DNA of 64,000 bases from Octadecabacter algicola (GTDB taxonomy: Bacteria > Pseudomonadota > Alphaproteobacteria > Rhodobacterales > Rhodobacteraceae). The notes beneath the pieces were generated by a model. It saw only the letters and a list, made by a program, of their open reading frames with translations. It was not told the DNA's origin and did no database searches. The stretch is from the NCBI RefSeq assembly GCF_021532625.1, contig NZ_JAKGAR010000002.1, positions 682,001 to 746,000 of the forward strand, given 5' to 3'. Below, piece after piece: positions 1 through 7,838 of this stretch (position 1 is the stretch's first letter; every line of letters begins with the position of its first letter). The translations under genes and the position numbers were made by a program.

Positions 1-1
1 G

Positions 2-205
2 CGAGAGACAGCGCGCGCGTGTTTTCGCAGTGATCTTTATCGTGAGGCGTTGGCCCCATTGGGGGTGAACCTGCCGGGCGCGTCAGAGAAGGTTGAGGGC
101 GCGATGGCGACATCGGTGGCCGTTGCCTCAACCATGGGGCAGATGATTCTTGGGCCGGACAGATTTTTTAGCGGCGCGACTTTCGACTTTGAAGGAGAGG
201 AATAG
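2..205 (+). CDS. C-terminal fragment of NasS/NrtA-like nitrate-binding protein
   Basis: An open frame enters from the left edge and stops at TAG 203-205, giving about 67 residues. The stretch FRSDLYREALAPLGVN resembles the C-terminal [13 protein letters not shown] stretch of the NrtA encoded just downstream, so the fragment belongs to the NrtA/CmpA/NasS fold. In many proteobacterial nas clusters the gene at this place is nasS, a cytoplasmic nitrate sensor that holds the ANTAR protein NasT inactive. The ANTAR-type leader directly downstream supports that reading. The start lies outside the window, so a signal peptide cannot be checked and a second periplasmic binding protein is not excluded. 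Confidence 0.55.
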   Translation, partial: RETARACFRSDLYREALAPLGVNLPGASEKVEGAMATSVAVASTMGQMILGPDRFFSGATFDFEGEE

Positions 206-302
206 GTCAAAAATTAAGCACTTTCTGCATTGCGGCAATTTGCGCTGCATATGCGAGGGTCGCGAGTCGTAATCAGGGCCTTAATTGGTCAATATCAAGT
301 TA

Positions 303-341
303 GGGCAACGATGCCCGTTCCGGCCGACACTGATGTTGGCC
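303..341 (+). promoter_or_regulatory. Tandem hexaloop hairpins, ANTAR (NasT) RNA target
   Basis: Two short hairpins lie in the nrtA leader. The first has stem GGGC/GCCC (303-306 with 313-316) and loop AACGAT. The second has stem GGCCGAC/GTTGGCC (322-328 with 335-341, one G-U pair) and loop ACTGAT. Both six-base loops have A at position 1 and G at position 4, the signature of RNA bound by ANTAR antiterminators such as NasT/NasR. They sit just 5' of a terminator hairpin, which is the expected arrangement. Confidence 0.8.
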
Positions 342-355
342 ACCGAAATATGAGC

Positions 356-417
356 AAAGCCGCTCGATTGTGCATGCCTCCTCCCTTCCTCCCGCATGCG
401 TCAATCGTGCGGCTTTT
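356..417 (+). terminator. Leader intrinsic terminator of the nitrate operon (attenuator)
   Basis: The 5' arm (356-377) and the 3' arm (393-416) pair almost perfectly over about 22 bp around a pyrimidine-rich loop, followed by a run of T (413-417). It lies between the ANTAR-type hairpins and the nrtA start at 452. It therefore reads as a conditional terminator that NasT would relieve when nitrate is present. Antitermination itself is inferred; the structure is seen directly. Confidence 0.85.
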
Positions 418-451
418 TGCGTTTCAAAAAAACAAACGGGGACGACTAAAT

Positions 452-1819
452 ATGAACACTTTCAAATGGCTCATCGCCACGACTGCTTTGTGTGCGAGCC
501 CAGCGATGGCAGACATGCTGGACCTTGAGAAAGACGAGCTCACTTTTGGCTTCATTAAGTTGACAGACATGGCGCCGCTCGCTGTGGCGTATGAGAACGG
601 TTACTTCGAAGACGAAGGTCTGTTTGTAACGCTCGAAGCGCAGGCGAACTGGAAAGTTCTGCTAGACGGCGTCATTGATGGTCAGCTTGACGGTGCACAC
701 ATGCTCGCAGGTCAGCCTTTGGCTGCGACAATCGGCTACGGCACCGAGGCACATATCATCACACCATTCTCAATGGATTTGAATGGTAACGCGATCACAG
801 TGTCCAACGACATCTGGGAGCAAATGCGCCCACACGTTCCTTTGATGGAAGATGGTCGTCCGCAGCACCCGATCAGCGCGAGCTCCCTTGCTCCGGTTGT
901 TGAAGAATACCAAGACCAAGGTATCCCGTTCAACATGGGCATGGTTTTCCCTGTTTCTACACACAACTACGAACTGCGTTACTGGTTGGCTGCTGGCGGC
1001 ATCGAGCCTGGCTACTATTCACCTGACGACGTGACGGGCCAGATCGGCGCGGACGTTTTCCTCAGCGTGACGCCTCCTCCACAGATGCCATCCACAATGG
1101 AAGCCGGAACGATCTTCGGTTACTGCGTCGGTGAGCCATGGAACCAGCAAGCTGTGTTCAAAGGCATCGGTGTTCCAGTTGTTACCGACTACGAACTGTG
1201 GCGCAACAACCCTGAAAAGGTCTTTGGTATCTCTGCTGAATTCGCAGAAGAAAACCCAAACACCACGATCGCATTAACCAAAGCGCTGATCCGTGCGGCG
1301 ATCTGGTTGGATGAAAACGACAACGCCAACCGCGAAGAAGCCGTCGAGATCCTGTCACGTTCTGAATACGTTGGCGCAGACTACGACGTTATCGCGAACT
1401 CGATGACAGGTACGTTTGAGTACGAAAAAGGCGATGTTCGCGAAGTCCCAGACTTCAACGTCTTCTTCCGTTACAACGCGACTTACCCGTTCTATTCCGA
1501 TGCGATCTGGTATCTGAGCCAAATGCGCCGCTGGGGACAAATCGCCGAGCCGCAGACAGATGAATGGTTCATTGAAACTGCTCAGTCTGTTTACCGCCCA
1601 GACATCTACCTTGAGGCTGCACGCCTTCTCGTGGACGACGGTATGGCTAACGAAGCTGACTTCCCTTGGGATAGCGACGGTTTCAAAGACCCAACACCAG
1701 CAGAAGATGTGATCGACGGCATTCCATACGATGGCCGCGCACCAAACGCATACCTCGACAGCCTGCCGATCGGCTTGAAGGGTGACCAAGTCATCTCTGG
1801 GTCCGAAATCCAGAACTAA
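452..1819 (+). CDS. nrtA: NrtA, periplasmic nitrate-binding protein of ABC transporter
   Basis: This 455-residue protein is the substrate-binding part of a nitrate/nitrite ABC importer. The N-terminus ([20 protein letters not shown], then D) is a Sec signal peptide without a lipobox cysteine, so a soluble periplasmic protein is expected. The start at 452 is chosen over upstream in-frame starts because it begins the signal peptide, follows a GGGGAC ribosome site, and lies after the leader terminator, which an earlier start would translate. The family motif [13 protein letters not shown] lies near the C-terminus. It heads the nrt-nir-nas operon and is followed by a GC hairpin before nrtB. Nitrate rather than bicarbonate (CmpA) is inferred from the operon. 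Confidence 0.93.
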   Translation: MNTFKWLIATTALCASPAMADMLDLEKDELTFGFIKLTDMAPLAVAYENGYFEDEGLFVTLEAQANWKVLLDGVIDGQLDGAHMLAGQPLAATIGYGTEAHIITPFSMDLNGNAITVSNDIWEQMRPHVPLMEDGRPQHPISASSLAPVVEEYQDQGIPFNMGMVFPVSTHNYELRYWLAAGGIEPGYYSPDDVTGQIGADVFLSVTPPPQMPSTMEAGTIFGYCVGEPWNQQAVFKGIGVPVVTDYELWRNNPEKVFGISAEFAEENPNTTIALTKALIRAAIWLDENDNANREEAVEILSRSEYVGADYDVIANSMTGTFEYEKGDVREVPDFNVFFRYNATYPFYSDAIWYLSQMRRWGQIAEPQTDEWFIETAQSVYRPDIYLEAARLLVDDGMANEADFPWDSDGFKDPTPAEDVIDGIPYDGRAPNAYLDSLPIGLKGDQVISGSEIQN

Positions 1820-1824
1820 AAACA

Positions 1825-1857
1825 GGGCTCGTCGCGCACTCCGCGCGGCGGGCGCCC
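1825..1857 (+). other. GC-rich hairpin between nrtA and nrtB
   Basis: GTCGCGC (1831-1837) pairs with GCGCGGC (1843-1849), with a further outer GGGC/GCCC pairing (1825-1828 with 1854-1857). There is no proper T run. Its place directly after the binding-protein stop codon suggests a 3'-end stabiliser or partial terminator that raises nrtA mRNA above nrtB mRNA. Confidence 0.6.
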
Positions 1858-1893
1858 CTCTTTACAACCCCTATTCAAAATACAGGTTCCGAC

Positions 1894-2967
1894 ATGACCG
1901 CCATTGACCCAGATACACTCCAGGCAGAAGCCCGCCGCGCCCGCCGCTTTACGCGGATCAACAAAGCCGACGCATGGTTTCAGGTTTTGGGGCTGGCGTG
2001 GTTGACGCCGATCTTGAAAGCCGCGGCAGGGGACAACCCGCGCGCGCAAATGTCCGAAATCTGGCGCCTGCTTGGTGTGCCGCTTTTGGCGATTTTCCTA
2101 TTTATCGGCGCTTGGGCGACTTTGGCCCCGAAAGTTCAGACTTCGTTGGGCGCTATCCCTGGTCCCGTTCAGGTTTGGGAACAGGCGGTTAACCTTAATG
2201 CCGACGCTGTTCGCGAACGCGAAAAAGAAGCGGCGTTCTACGAACGCCAAGATGTACGCAACGCGGAACTGATCGCAAATGGCAACGCGGATGACGTGCG
2301 CCAGCGGGTCTATACAGGCAAGCCGACGTACTATCAGCAAATTTGGACTTCGATCAAAACTGTGTTCTTCGGGTTCTTGATTGGTTCCGTTATCGCTATT
2401 CCGGTCGGAATTTTGGCGGGGCTTTCGGCGACTGCGAACGCTGCGATCAACCCGATCATTCAAATCTTTAAGCCCGTTAGCCCGCTGGCATGGCTGCCGA
2501 TTGTCACCATGGTCGTCTCGGCTGTTTATGCCACCAACGACGGTATGTTTTCCAAGTCGTTCCTTGTGTCCGCGATTACCGTGACGCTGTGTTCGCTTTG
2601 GCCCACATTGATCAACACAGCGCTGGGCGTGTCATCCATCGATAAAGATCTGGTGAGTGTTTCCAAAGTTTTGAAAATGAGCACCTATTCAAAGATTACC
2701 AAGTTGGTTTTGCCATCTGCATTGCCATTGATCTTTACAGGTCTGCGCTTGTCCCTTGGTGTGGGCTGGATGGTTCTAATCGCCGCGGAAATGCTTGCGC
2801 AGAACCCGGGCCTTGGAAAATTCGTATGGGATGAATTCCAGAACGGCTCTTCCCAGTCTCTCGCCAAAATCATGGTTGCGGTCTTCACCATCGGTATCAT
2901 CGGGTTCTTGCTCGACCGTGTGATGTTCGCCTTGCAGTCCATGTTCACCTTCACTGAGAACCGGTAA
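1894..2967 (+). CDS. nrtB: NrtB, nitrate ABC transporter permease
   Basis: This 357-residue inner-membrane permease of the NrtB/SsuC family moves nitrate in partnership with NrtA and the downstream ATPase. A first membrane segment lies near residues 55-75. A long hydrophilic insert follows (about 80-150, with the stretch AAFYERQDVRNAE), then the usual five-helix BPD_transp_1 core. The ATPase-docking loop is visible as KMSTYSKITKLVLPSALP around residue 265. The stop codon is 6 bp from the ATPase start. No anomalies were seen. Confidence 0.93.
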   Translation: MTAIDPDTLQAEARRARRFTRINKADAWFQVLGLAWLTPILKAAAGDNPRAQMSEIWRLLGVPLLAIFLFIGAWATLAPKVQTSLGAIPGPVQVWEQAVNLNADAVREREKEAAFYERQDVRNAELIANGNADDVRQRVYTGKPTYYQQIWTSIKTVFFGFLIGSVIAIPVGILAGLSATANAAINPIIQIFKPVSPLAWLPIVTMVVSAVYATNDGMFSKSFLVSAITVTLCSLWPTLINTALGVSSIDKDLVSVSKVLKMSTYSKITKLVLPSALPLIFTGLRLSLGVGWMVLIAAEMLAQNPGLGKFVWDEFQNGSSQSLAKIMVAVFTIGIIGFLLDRVMFALQSMFTFTENR

Positions 2968-2973
2968 GTCATC

Positions 2974-4650
2974 ATGAGCATTCTTTCCTTCACAAATGTG
3001 TCCAAAGGTTTCGGCCAAGGGACCAACCGGAACGAAGTCCTCAAGGACATCAATCTGGAAATCGAAGACGGTGAATTCGTAGCGATCCTGGGGTTCTCTG
3101 GAACAGGCAAATCGACCCTGATGAACCTGATTGCGGGTCTCGAAATGCCCGATACCGGTAGCGTTACCTTCAAAGGCGCGCCGATCGCAGGACCGGGCCC
3201 TGAGCGGGGCTTGATCTTCCAAAGCTATTCTTTGATGCCTTGGTTGACCGTTGGTGGAAACGTCGGGCTTGCGGTTGATGCAGTCTTTCCAAAATTGTCA
3301 AAGGCCGAGCGTCAGGAAAAGATTAACCATTATGTCGGCATGGTGGGCCTATCCCACGCGACAACGCGCCGCCCATCTGAATTGTCGGGCGGCATGCGTC
3401 AGCGTGTGTCTGTTGCCCGTGCCCTGGCGATGAACCCTGAAATGTTGTTGCTGGACGAACCGCTTAGTGCGCTTGACGCCCTTACGCGTGCCAATCTTGC
3501 TGATGAGATCCTCGATATTTGGGAAACCGATAAGAAGACCTGCATCTTGATTACCAATGATGTGGACGAGGCGATCTTGCTGGCGGACCGCATTATCCCG
3601 TTAAACCCCGACGGTACTTTAGCCGATCCAGTTAAGGTCAATATTCCGCGCCCACGGGATCGCGGTGCGATGAATGACGATGCTACTTTCAAGTCGCTCC
3701 GTGCGAGCGTTACGAAATACCTGATGGACGTTGGCATCGCGGCAAAGGTCGAAGACACTCGCCATTTGCCAGATGTTACACCGATTCATTCGGTTCCTGC
3801 GGCCGTTGCGGAAGCGCAAGAAGGCGGCATTGAAGAAAAGTATCTGAATTTCTCTCAGCTTCATAAGGTTTACCCGACACCAAAAGGTCCGCTGACTGTT
3901 GTTGAAGACTTTGATCTGAAAGTTAACAAAGGCGAGTTCATCAGTCTGATCGGCCACTCTGGCTGCGGTAAATCTACGGTACTGACCATGGCTGCGGGTC
4001 TTAACCCGATTTCAAAGGGCGCGATCCGTCTTGATGGTTGGAACGTCGAAGGTGCCGATCCCGAACGTGCAGTTGTGTTCCAATCTCCGAACCTATTCCC
4101 TTGGCTTTCGGCCAAAGAGAACGTCGCGATTGGAGTGGACAAAGTTTACCCGCGCGCGTCACAGGCAGAACGCCAAGACGTCATTGAATACTACCTTGAA
4201 CGTGTTGGTTTGGCTGACAGCATGGATAAGCAAGCATCGTCTATGTCCAACGGTATGAAACAAAGGGTCGGTATTGCCCGTGCCTTTGCGCTGTCCCCAA
4301 AGCTACTATTGCTGGACGAACCGTTTGGCATGCTCGACAGCCTCACACGTTGGGAGCTTCAAGAGGTGCTGATGGAAGTTTGGTCGCGCACAAAAGTGAC
4401 CGCCGTTTGTGTCACCCACGACGTCGACGAAGCCATCCTTTTGGCGGACCGCGTTGTGATGATGACCAATGGACCGCAGGCCACGATCGGCAAGATCACC
4501 GACGTAAAACTGCCGCGTCCACGCACGCGTAAGGCACTATTGGAACATCCTGATTACTACAACTACCGCGCAGAAGTCCTCGATTTCCTTGAGGAATACG
4601 AGCACGGCGCAAAGCCAAAGCCCAAAGCCAAACCGATAGCTGCGGAGTAG
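2974..4650 (+). CDS. Tandem-domain nitrate transporter ATPase (two fused NrtD-like ABC domains)
   Basis: This 558-residue protein carries two complete ABC ATPase domains in one chain, where the family more often uses separate NrtC and NrtD subunits. Domain 1 has Walker [10 protein letters not shown] (40-48), Q-loop Q83, signature LSGGM (137-141) and Walker B LLLDEP (158-163). Its H-loop reads TND, with Asn195 where His is expected. Domain 2 has Walker [10 protein letters not shown] (327-335), signature MSNGM (424-428), Walker B LLLDEP (445-450) and a normal THD with His482. One composite site would combine the Asn H-loop with the MSNGM signature, while the other is canonical. It abuts nrtB (6 bp) and the globin gene (3 bp). 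Confidence 0.9.
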   Translation: MSILSFTNVSKGFGQGTNRNEVLKDINLEIEDGEFVAILGFSGTGKSTLMNLIAGLEMPDTGSVTFKGAPIAGPGPERGLIFQSYSLMPWLTVGGNVGLAVDAVFPKLSKAERQEKINHYVGMVGLSHATTRRPSELSGGMRQRVSVARALAMNPEMLLLDEPLSALDALTRANLADEILDIWETDKKTCILITNDVDEAILLADRIIPLNPDGTLADPVKVNIPRPRDRGAMNDDATFKSLRASVTKYLMDVGIAAKVEDTRHLPDVTPIHSVPAAVAEAQEGGIEEKYLNFSQLHKVYPTPKGPLTVVEDFDLKVNKGEFISLIGHSGCGKSTVLTMAAGLNPISKGAIRLDGWNVEGADPERAVVFQSPNLFPWLSAKENVAIGVDKVYPRASQAERQDVIEYYLERVGLADSMDKQASSMSNGMKQRVGIARAFALSPKLLLLDEPFGMLDSLTRWELQEVLMEVWSRTKVTAVCVTHDVDEAILLADRVVMMTNGPQATIGKITDVKLPRPRTRKALLEHPDYYNYRAEVLDFLEEYEHGAKPKPKAKPIAAE

Positions 4651-4653
4651 GTT

Positions 4654-5073
4654 ATGAACGACGATCAGATTACGTCTGTCCAAGAAAGTTTTGCCAAGGT
4701 TGTTCCGATCAAGGATGCCGCAGCAGAAATTTTCTACAACCGCTTGTTCGAGGTCGCACCGCAGGTTCGCCCGATGTTCAAAGGTGATGTTTCAGAGCAG
4801 GGCACAAAATTGATGGCAACGTTGGGCGTTGTTGTAAACGGTCTGCGTGACCTGGAAAAGATTGTTCCCGTAGCAGAGGCACTGGCCGTTAAGCACATCG
4901 AATACGGGGTAACAGCCGAACACTATGACATCGTGGGTGCAACGTTGCTCTTCACATTAAAAGCTGGATTAGGAGACGACTTCACCGGCGAAGTCGAAGA
5001 GGCCTGGACAGCAGCATATACCACGCTTTCGGGCGTGATGGTTAATGCCGCGTATAAACCCGCTGCGGAGTAA
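4654..5073 (+). CDS. Single-domain bacterial haemoglobin in the nitrate operon
   Basis: This 139-residue globin resembles Vitreoscilla haemoglobin in length and pattern (AVKHIEYGV around the proximal histidine; EQGTKLMATL on the distal side). His81 is the likely haem ligand and Gln49 the likely distal residue. There is no FAD/NAD reductase domain, so it is not a full flavohaemoglobin. It sits between the transporter ATPase and nirB with 3-bp gaps, so it is certainly co-transcribed. By analogy with globins in other nas clusters it may scavenge nitric oxide formed during nitrite reduction or pass electrons; that is inference. Confidence 0.85.
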   Translation: MNDDQITSVQESFAKVVPIKDAAAEIFYNRLFEVAPQVRPMFKGDVSEQGTKLMATLGVVVNGLRDLEKIVPVAEALAVKHIEYGVTAEHYDIVGATLLFTLKAGLGDDFTGEVEEAWTAAYTTLSGVMVNAAYKPAAE

Positions 5074-5076
5074 AAA

Positions 5077-7506
5077 ATGACCCAGAAACTTATCATCATT
5101 GGCGCAGGCATGGCGACTGGCCGCGCGCTAGAGCAACTTCTAAAGGCCGGCGGCGACTACGATGTCACGCTGTTTAACGCAGAACCTCGCGGCAACTACG
5201 ATCGCATCATGCTGTCACCGGTTTTGTCTGGCGACAAGACATACGAAGAGATCGTGATCCATACTGCCGACTGGTATGAAGAAAACGGCGTAACCTGTCG
5301 TTTCGGTGAAAAGATCACATCGATTGATCGGGCTGCCAAAACGGTCACGGCCGATAACGGCGATGTACTGTCCTACGACAAGCTCTTGTTCGGGACAGGT
5401 TCCAATCCATTTATCATCCCACTCCCGGGGCATGACCTTGAAGGTGTGATCGCATACCGCGATCTGGAAGACACCGAACGCATGATGGGCCTTGGACCAG
5501 ACAACAAATGTGTTGTGATTGGTGGCGGTCTTCTTGGGCTTGAGGCTGCGGCCGGTATGGCGGCACGCGGCGTTGATGTGACGGTTATTCATATCATGGG
5601 CCACTTGATGGAACGCCAACTGGATGAAGCGGCGGGTTATCTTCTGCGCAAGGCGCTGGTGGACAAAGGCATCACGGTCAAGTGTTCTGCGAACTCCAAG
5701 GAAATCTTGGGCGAGAACGGCAAGGTAAAAGCCTTACTGCTTGATGATGGCACAGAGCTGCCGTGCGATCTATTGGTGATGGCTGTTGGCATCCGCCCGA
5801 ACGTCCAGCTTGCACAGGATGCAGGGTTGGCCGTGGGTAAAGGTATCCATGTCGATGACCAGATGCGCACTTCAGATGACGATGTGTTGGCGGTTGGTGA
5901 ATGTGTTGAACATGACGGTGCGATCTTTGGTTTGGTTGCGCCACTTTATGATCAAGCAAAGGTCGTCGCGAAAACCTTGATGGGTGAAGACGCACAATTC
6001 GTTCAAAAAGAACTGTCGACCAAGTTGAAAGTCACGGGCTGTGATTTGTTCAGCGCTGGTGATTTTGCCGAAGGCGAAGACCGCGAAGACATCGTGTTCC
6101 GTGACCCTGCGCGCGGTGTGTATCGCCGCCTTGTCCTTCAGGGCAACCACGTCATTGGTGCAGTCATGTATGGCGACACGGCAGACAGCAATTGGTTCTT
6201 TGGCTTGATCCGCGACAAGACCGATATCGCAGACATGCGAGATACGCTCATCTTTGGGCCAGCCTACCAAGGGGGTGCCCCCTCGGACCCGCTCTCAGCC
6301 GTTGCAGCCTTACCGCGTGATGCGGAAATCTGTGGCTGTAACGGCATTTGCAAAGGTGAAATTGAAGATGCAATTGCCGCTGGTGCAGACGACCTAGCTG
6401 CGATTAAAGCTACAACAAAAGCTTCGGCGTCCTGTGGAACTTGCACAGGATTGGTTGAACAGGTTCTTGCCGTGACGTTGGGCGATGATTTTGTCATCCC
6501 AGCCGCCGCATCCGTTTGTGGCTGCACTGACATGACCCACGAAGATGTGCGGCGCATGATCAAGAGCCAAAAACTGACATCGATGCAGGCTGTTTTCCAA
6601 GAATGTGGTTGGAAGACGTCTTGCGGTTGTCACGTGTGCCGTCCTGCATTGAATTTCTATCTGCTCGCGGATTGGCCTCTCGAATATCAGGATGATCCGC
6701 AGTCACGCTTCATCAATGAACGCAAACACGCAAACATCCAAAAGGACGGCACGTTCAGCGTTGTACCACGCATGTGGGGCGGCATCACGACGCCTTCAGA
6801 ACTGCGGGCGATTGCGGATGCGGCTGATAAATACATGGTGCCGACCGTTAAGGTCACAGGTGGGCAACGGATCGATCTGTTGGGCGTAAAGGGCGAAGAT
6901 TTGCCAGCCATTTGGAAAGACCTGAACGATGCTGGAATGGTATCGGGCTATGCCTATTCAAAGGGACTGCGCACAGTCAAAACCTGCGTCGGGACGGACC
7001 ATTGCCGCTTTGGCACGCAAGACAGCACCGGCCTTGGGATCAAGCTGGAAAAGACGCTTCACGGCGCTTGGACCCCGCATAAGCTGAAACTTGGTGTCTC
7101 AGGGTGCCCTCGAAATTGCGCTGAGTCTACGTGTAAGGATATCGGCGTGATCTGTGTCGACAGTGGTTACCAGATCAGCATCGGTGGCGCGGCGGGTATG
7201 GACGTCAAAGAAACCGAACTGTTGTTGCAGGTGCCAACGGAAGAAGACGCGATCTTTGTTATTAAGGCTGTGACACAGCTTTATCGTGAGAATGCTAAGT
7301 ATCTGGACCGTATCTATAAATGGATGGCGAAGGTCGGACTCGACTGGATCACCGAACAGATAGAAGATCTCGAGAATCGCGCCGACTTAGTAGATCGTTT
7401 CGAGATTTCTCAAACCGTTTACCGCCACGATCCGTGGGCGGAGCATGTCAAGAAGGCCGATACCTATCAGCCGCTGGCAAATCTCGCATTGGAGGCCGCA
7501 GAATGA
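5077..7506 (+). CDS. nirB: NirB, assimilatory NAD(P)H nitrite reductase large subunit
   Basis: This 809-residue cytoplasmic enzyme reduces nitrite to ammonium with NAD(P)H. The N-terminus has an FAD Rossmann motif (IIIGAGMATG) and a second nucleotide motif near residue 148 (VVIGGGLLGLEAA). Two BFD-like [2Fe-2S] domains follow, at about 418-470 (CGCNGIC...CGTC) and 480-535 (CGCTD...CGCHVC). The sirohaem/[4Fe-4S] module has the two cysteine pairs TCVGTDHC (about 637-643) and GCPRNC (about 677-681). Length is normal. Its stop overlaps the start of nirD (ATGA). Sirohaem is presumably supplied by cysG at the end of the same operon. Confidence 0.95.
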   Translation: MTQKLIIIGAGMATGRALEQLLKAGGDYDVTLFNAEPRGNYDRIMLSPVLSGDKTYEEIVIHTADWYEENGVTCRFGEKITSIDRAAKTVTADNGDVLSYDKLLFGTGSNPFIIPLPGHDLEGVIAYRDLEDTERMMGLGPDNKCVVIGGGLLGLEAAAGMAARGVDVTVIHIMGHLMERQLDEAAGYLLRKALVDKGITVKCSANSKEILGENGKVKALLLDDGTELPCDLLVMAVGIRPNVQLAQDAGLAVGKGIHVDDQMRTSDDDVLAVGECVEHDGAIFGLVAPLYDQAKVVAKTLMGEDAQFVQKELSTKLKVTGCDLFSAGDFAEGEDREDIVFRDPARGVYRRLVLQGNHVIGAVMYGDTADSNWFFGLIRDKTDIADMRDTLIFGPAYQGGAPSDPLSAVAALPRDAEICGCNGICKGEIEDAIAAGADDLAAIKATTKASASCGTCTGLVEQVLAVTLGDDFVIPAAASVCGCTDMTHEDVRRMIKSQKLTSMQAVFQECGWKTSCGCHVCRPALNFYLLADWPLEYQDDPQSRFINERKHANIQKDGTFSVVPRMWGGITTPSELRAIADAADKYMVPTVKVTGGQRIDLLGVKGEDLPAIWKDLNDAGMVSGYAYSKGLRTVKTCVGTDHCRFGTQDSTGLGIKLEKTLHGAWTPHKLKLGVSGCPRNCAESTCKDIGVICVDSGYQISIGGAAGMDVKETELLLQVPTEEDAIFVIKAVTQLYRENAKYLDRIYKWMAKVGLDWITEQIEDLENRADLVDRFEISQTVYRHDPWAEHVKKADTYQPLANLALEAAE

Positions 7507-7838
7507 GCGACTGGATCGATATTGCCGCGCTTGATGCGGTTCCTGCACGCGGTGCGCGTTTGGTTAAAACAGCCCATGGATGTGTCGCGATTTTTCGCAA
7601 CGCAATGGACGAAGTCTTTGCGCTTGATAACGCATGCCCCCATAAGAACGGCCCGTTGGCCGAAGGGATCGTCCATGGTAACGCCGTCACTTGCCCGCTC
7701 CACAATTGGGTAATTTCACTGGAAACCGGTATGGTCCAAGGGCCAGATGAAGGGCAAGTTACGACGTATCCTGCTCGCGTCGAAGACGGCCGTATCAAAC
7801 TAGACGTCGCCTTTTTGAAACAACGAGCCGTCGCATGA
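7503..7838 (+). CDS. nirD: NirD, nitrite reductase small subunit (Rieske-like)
   Basis: This 111-residue protein is the small subunit of NADH nitrite reductase. The ATG at 7503 overlaps the nirB stop by 4 bp; an upstream in-frame start would run far into nirB. A full Rieske pattern is kept: CPH (Cys45, His47) and CPLH (Cys64, His67), so a [2Fe-2S] cluster is possible. Many NirD proteins have lost these ligands. The stop overlaps the nasA start by 4 bp, so nirB, nirD and nasA are likely translationally coupled. Confidence 0.93.
   Translation: MSDWIDIAALDAVPARGARLVKTAHGCVAIFRNAMDEVFALDNACPHKNGPLAEGIVHGNAVTCPLHNWVISLETGMVQGPDEGQVTTYPARVEDGRIKLDVAFLKQRAVA

Noticed and set aside
210-260. Possible sigma-54 promoter (GCAC...TTGC) before nrtA
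   Set aside because: The spacing between the two elements does not fit the fixed GG-N10-GC rule.
230-451. N-terminal extension of nrtA in the same frame
   Set aside because: It would translate through the ANTAR hairpins and terminator, has no ribosome site, and would hide the clear signal peptide that starts at 452.
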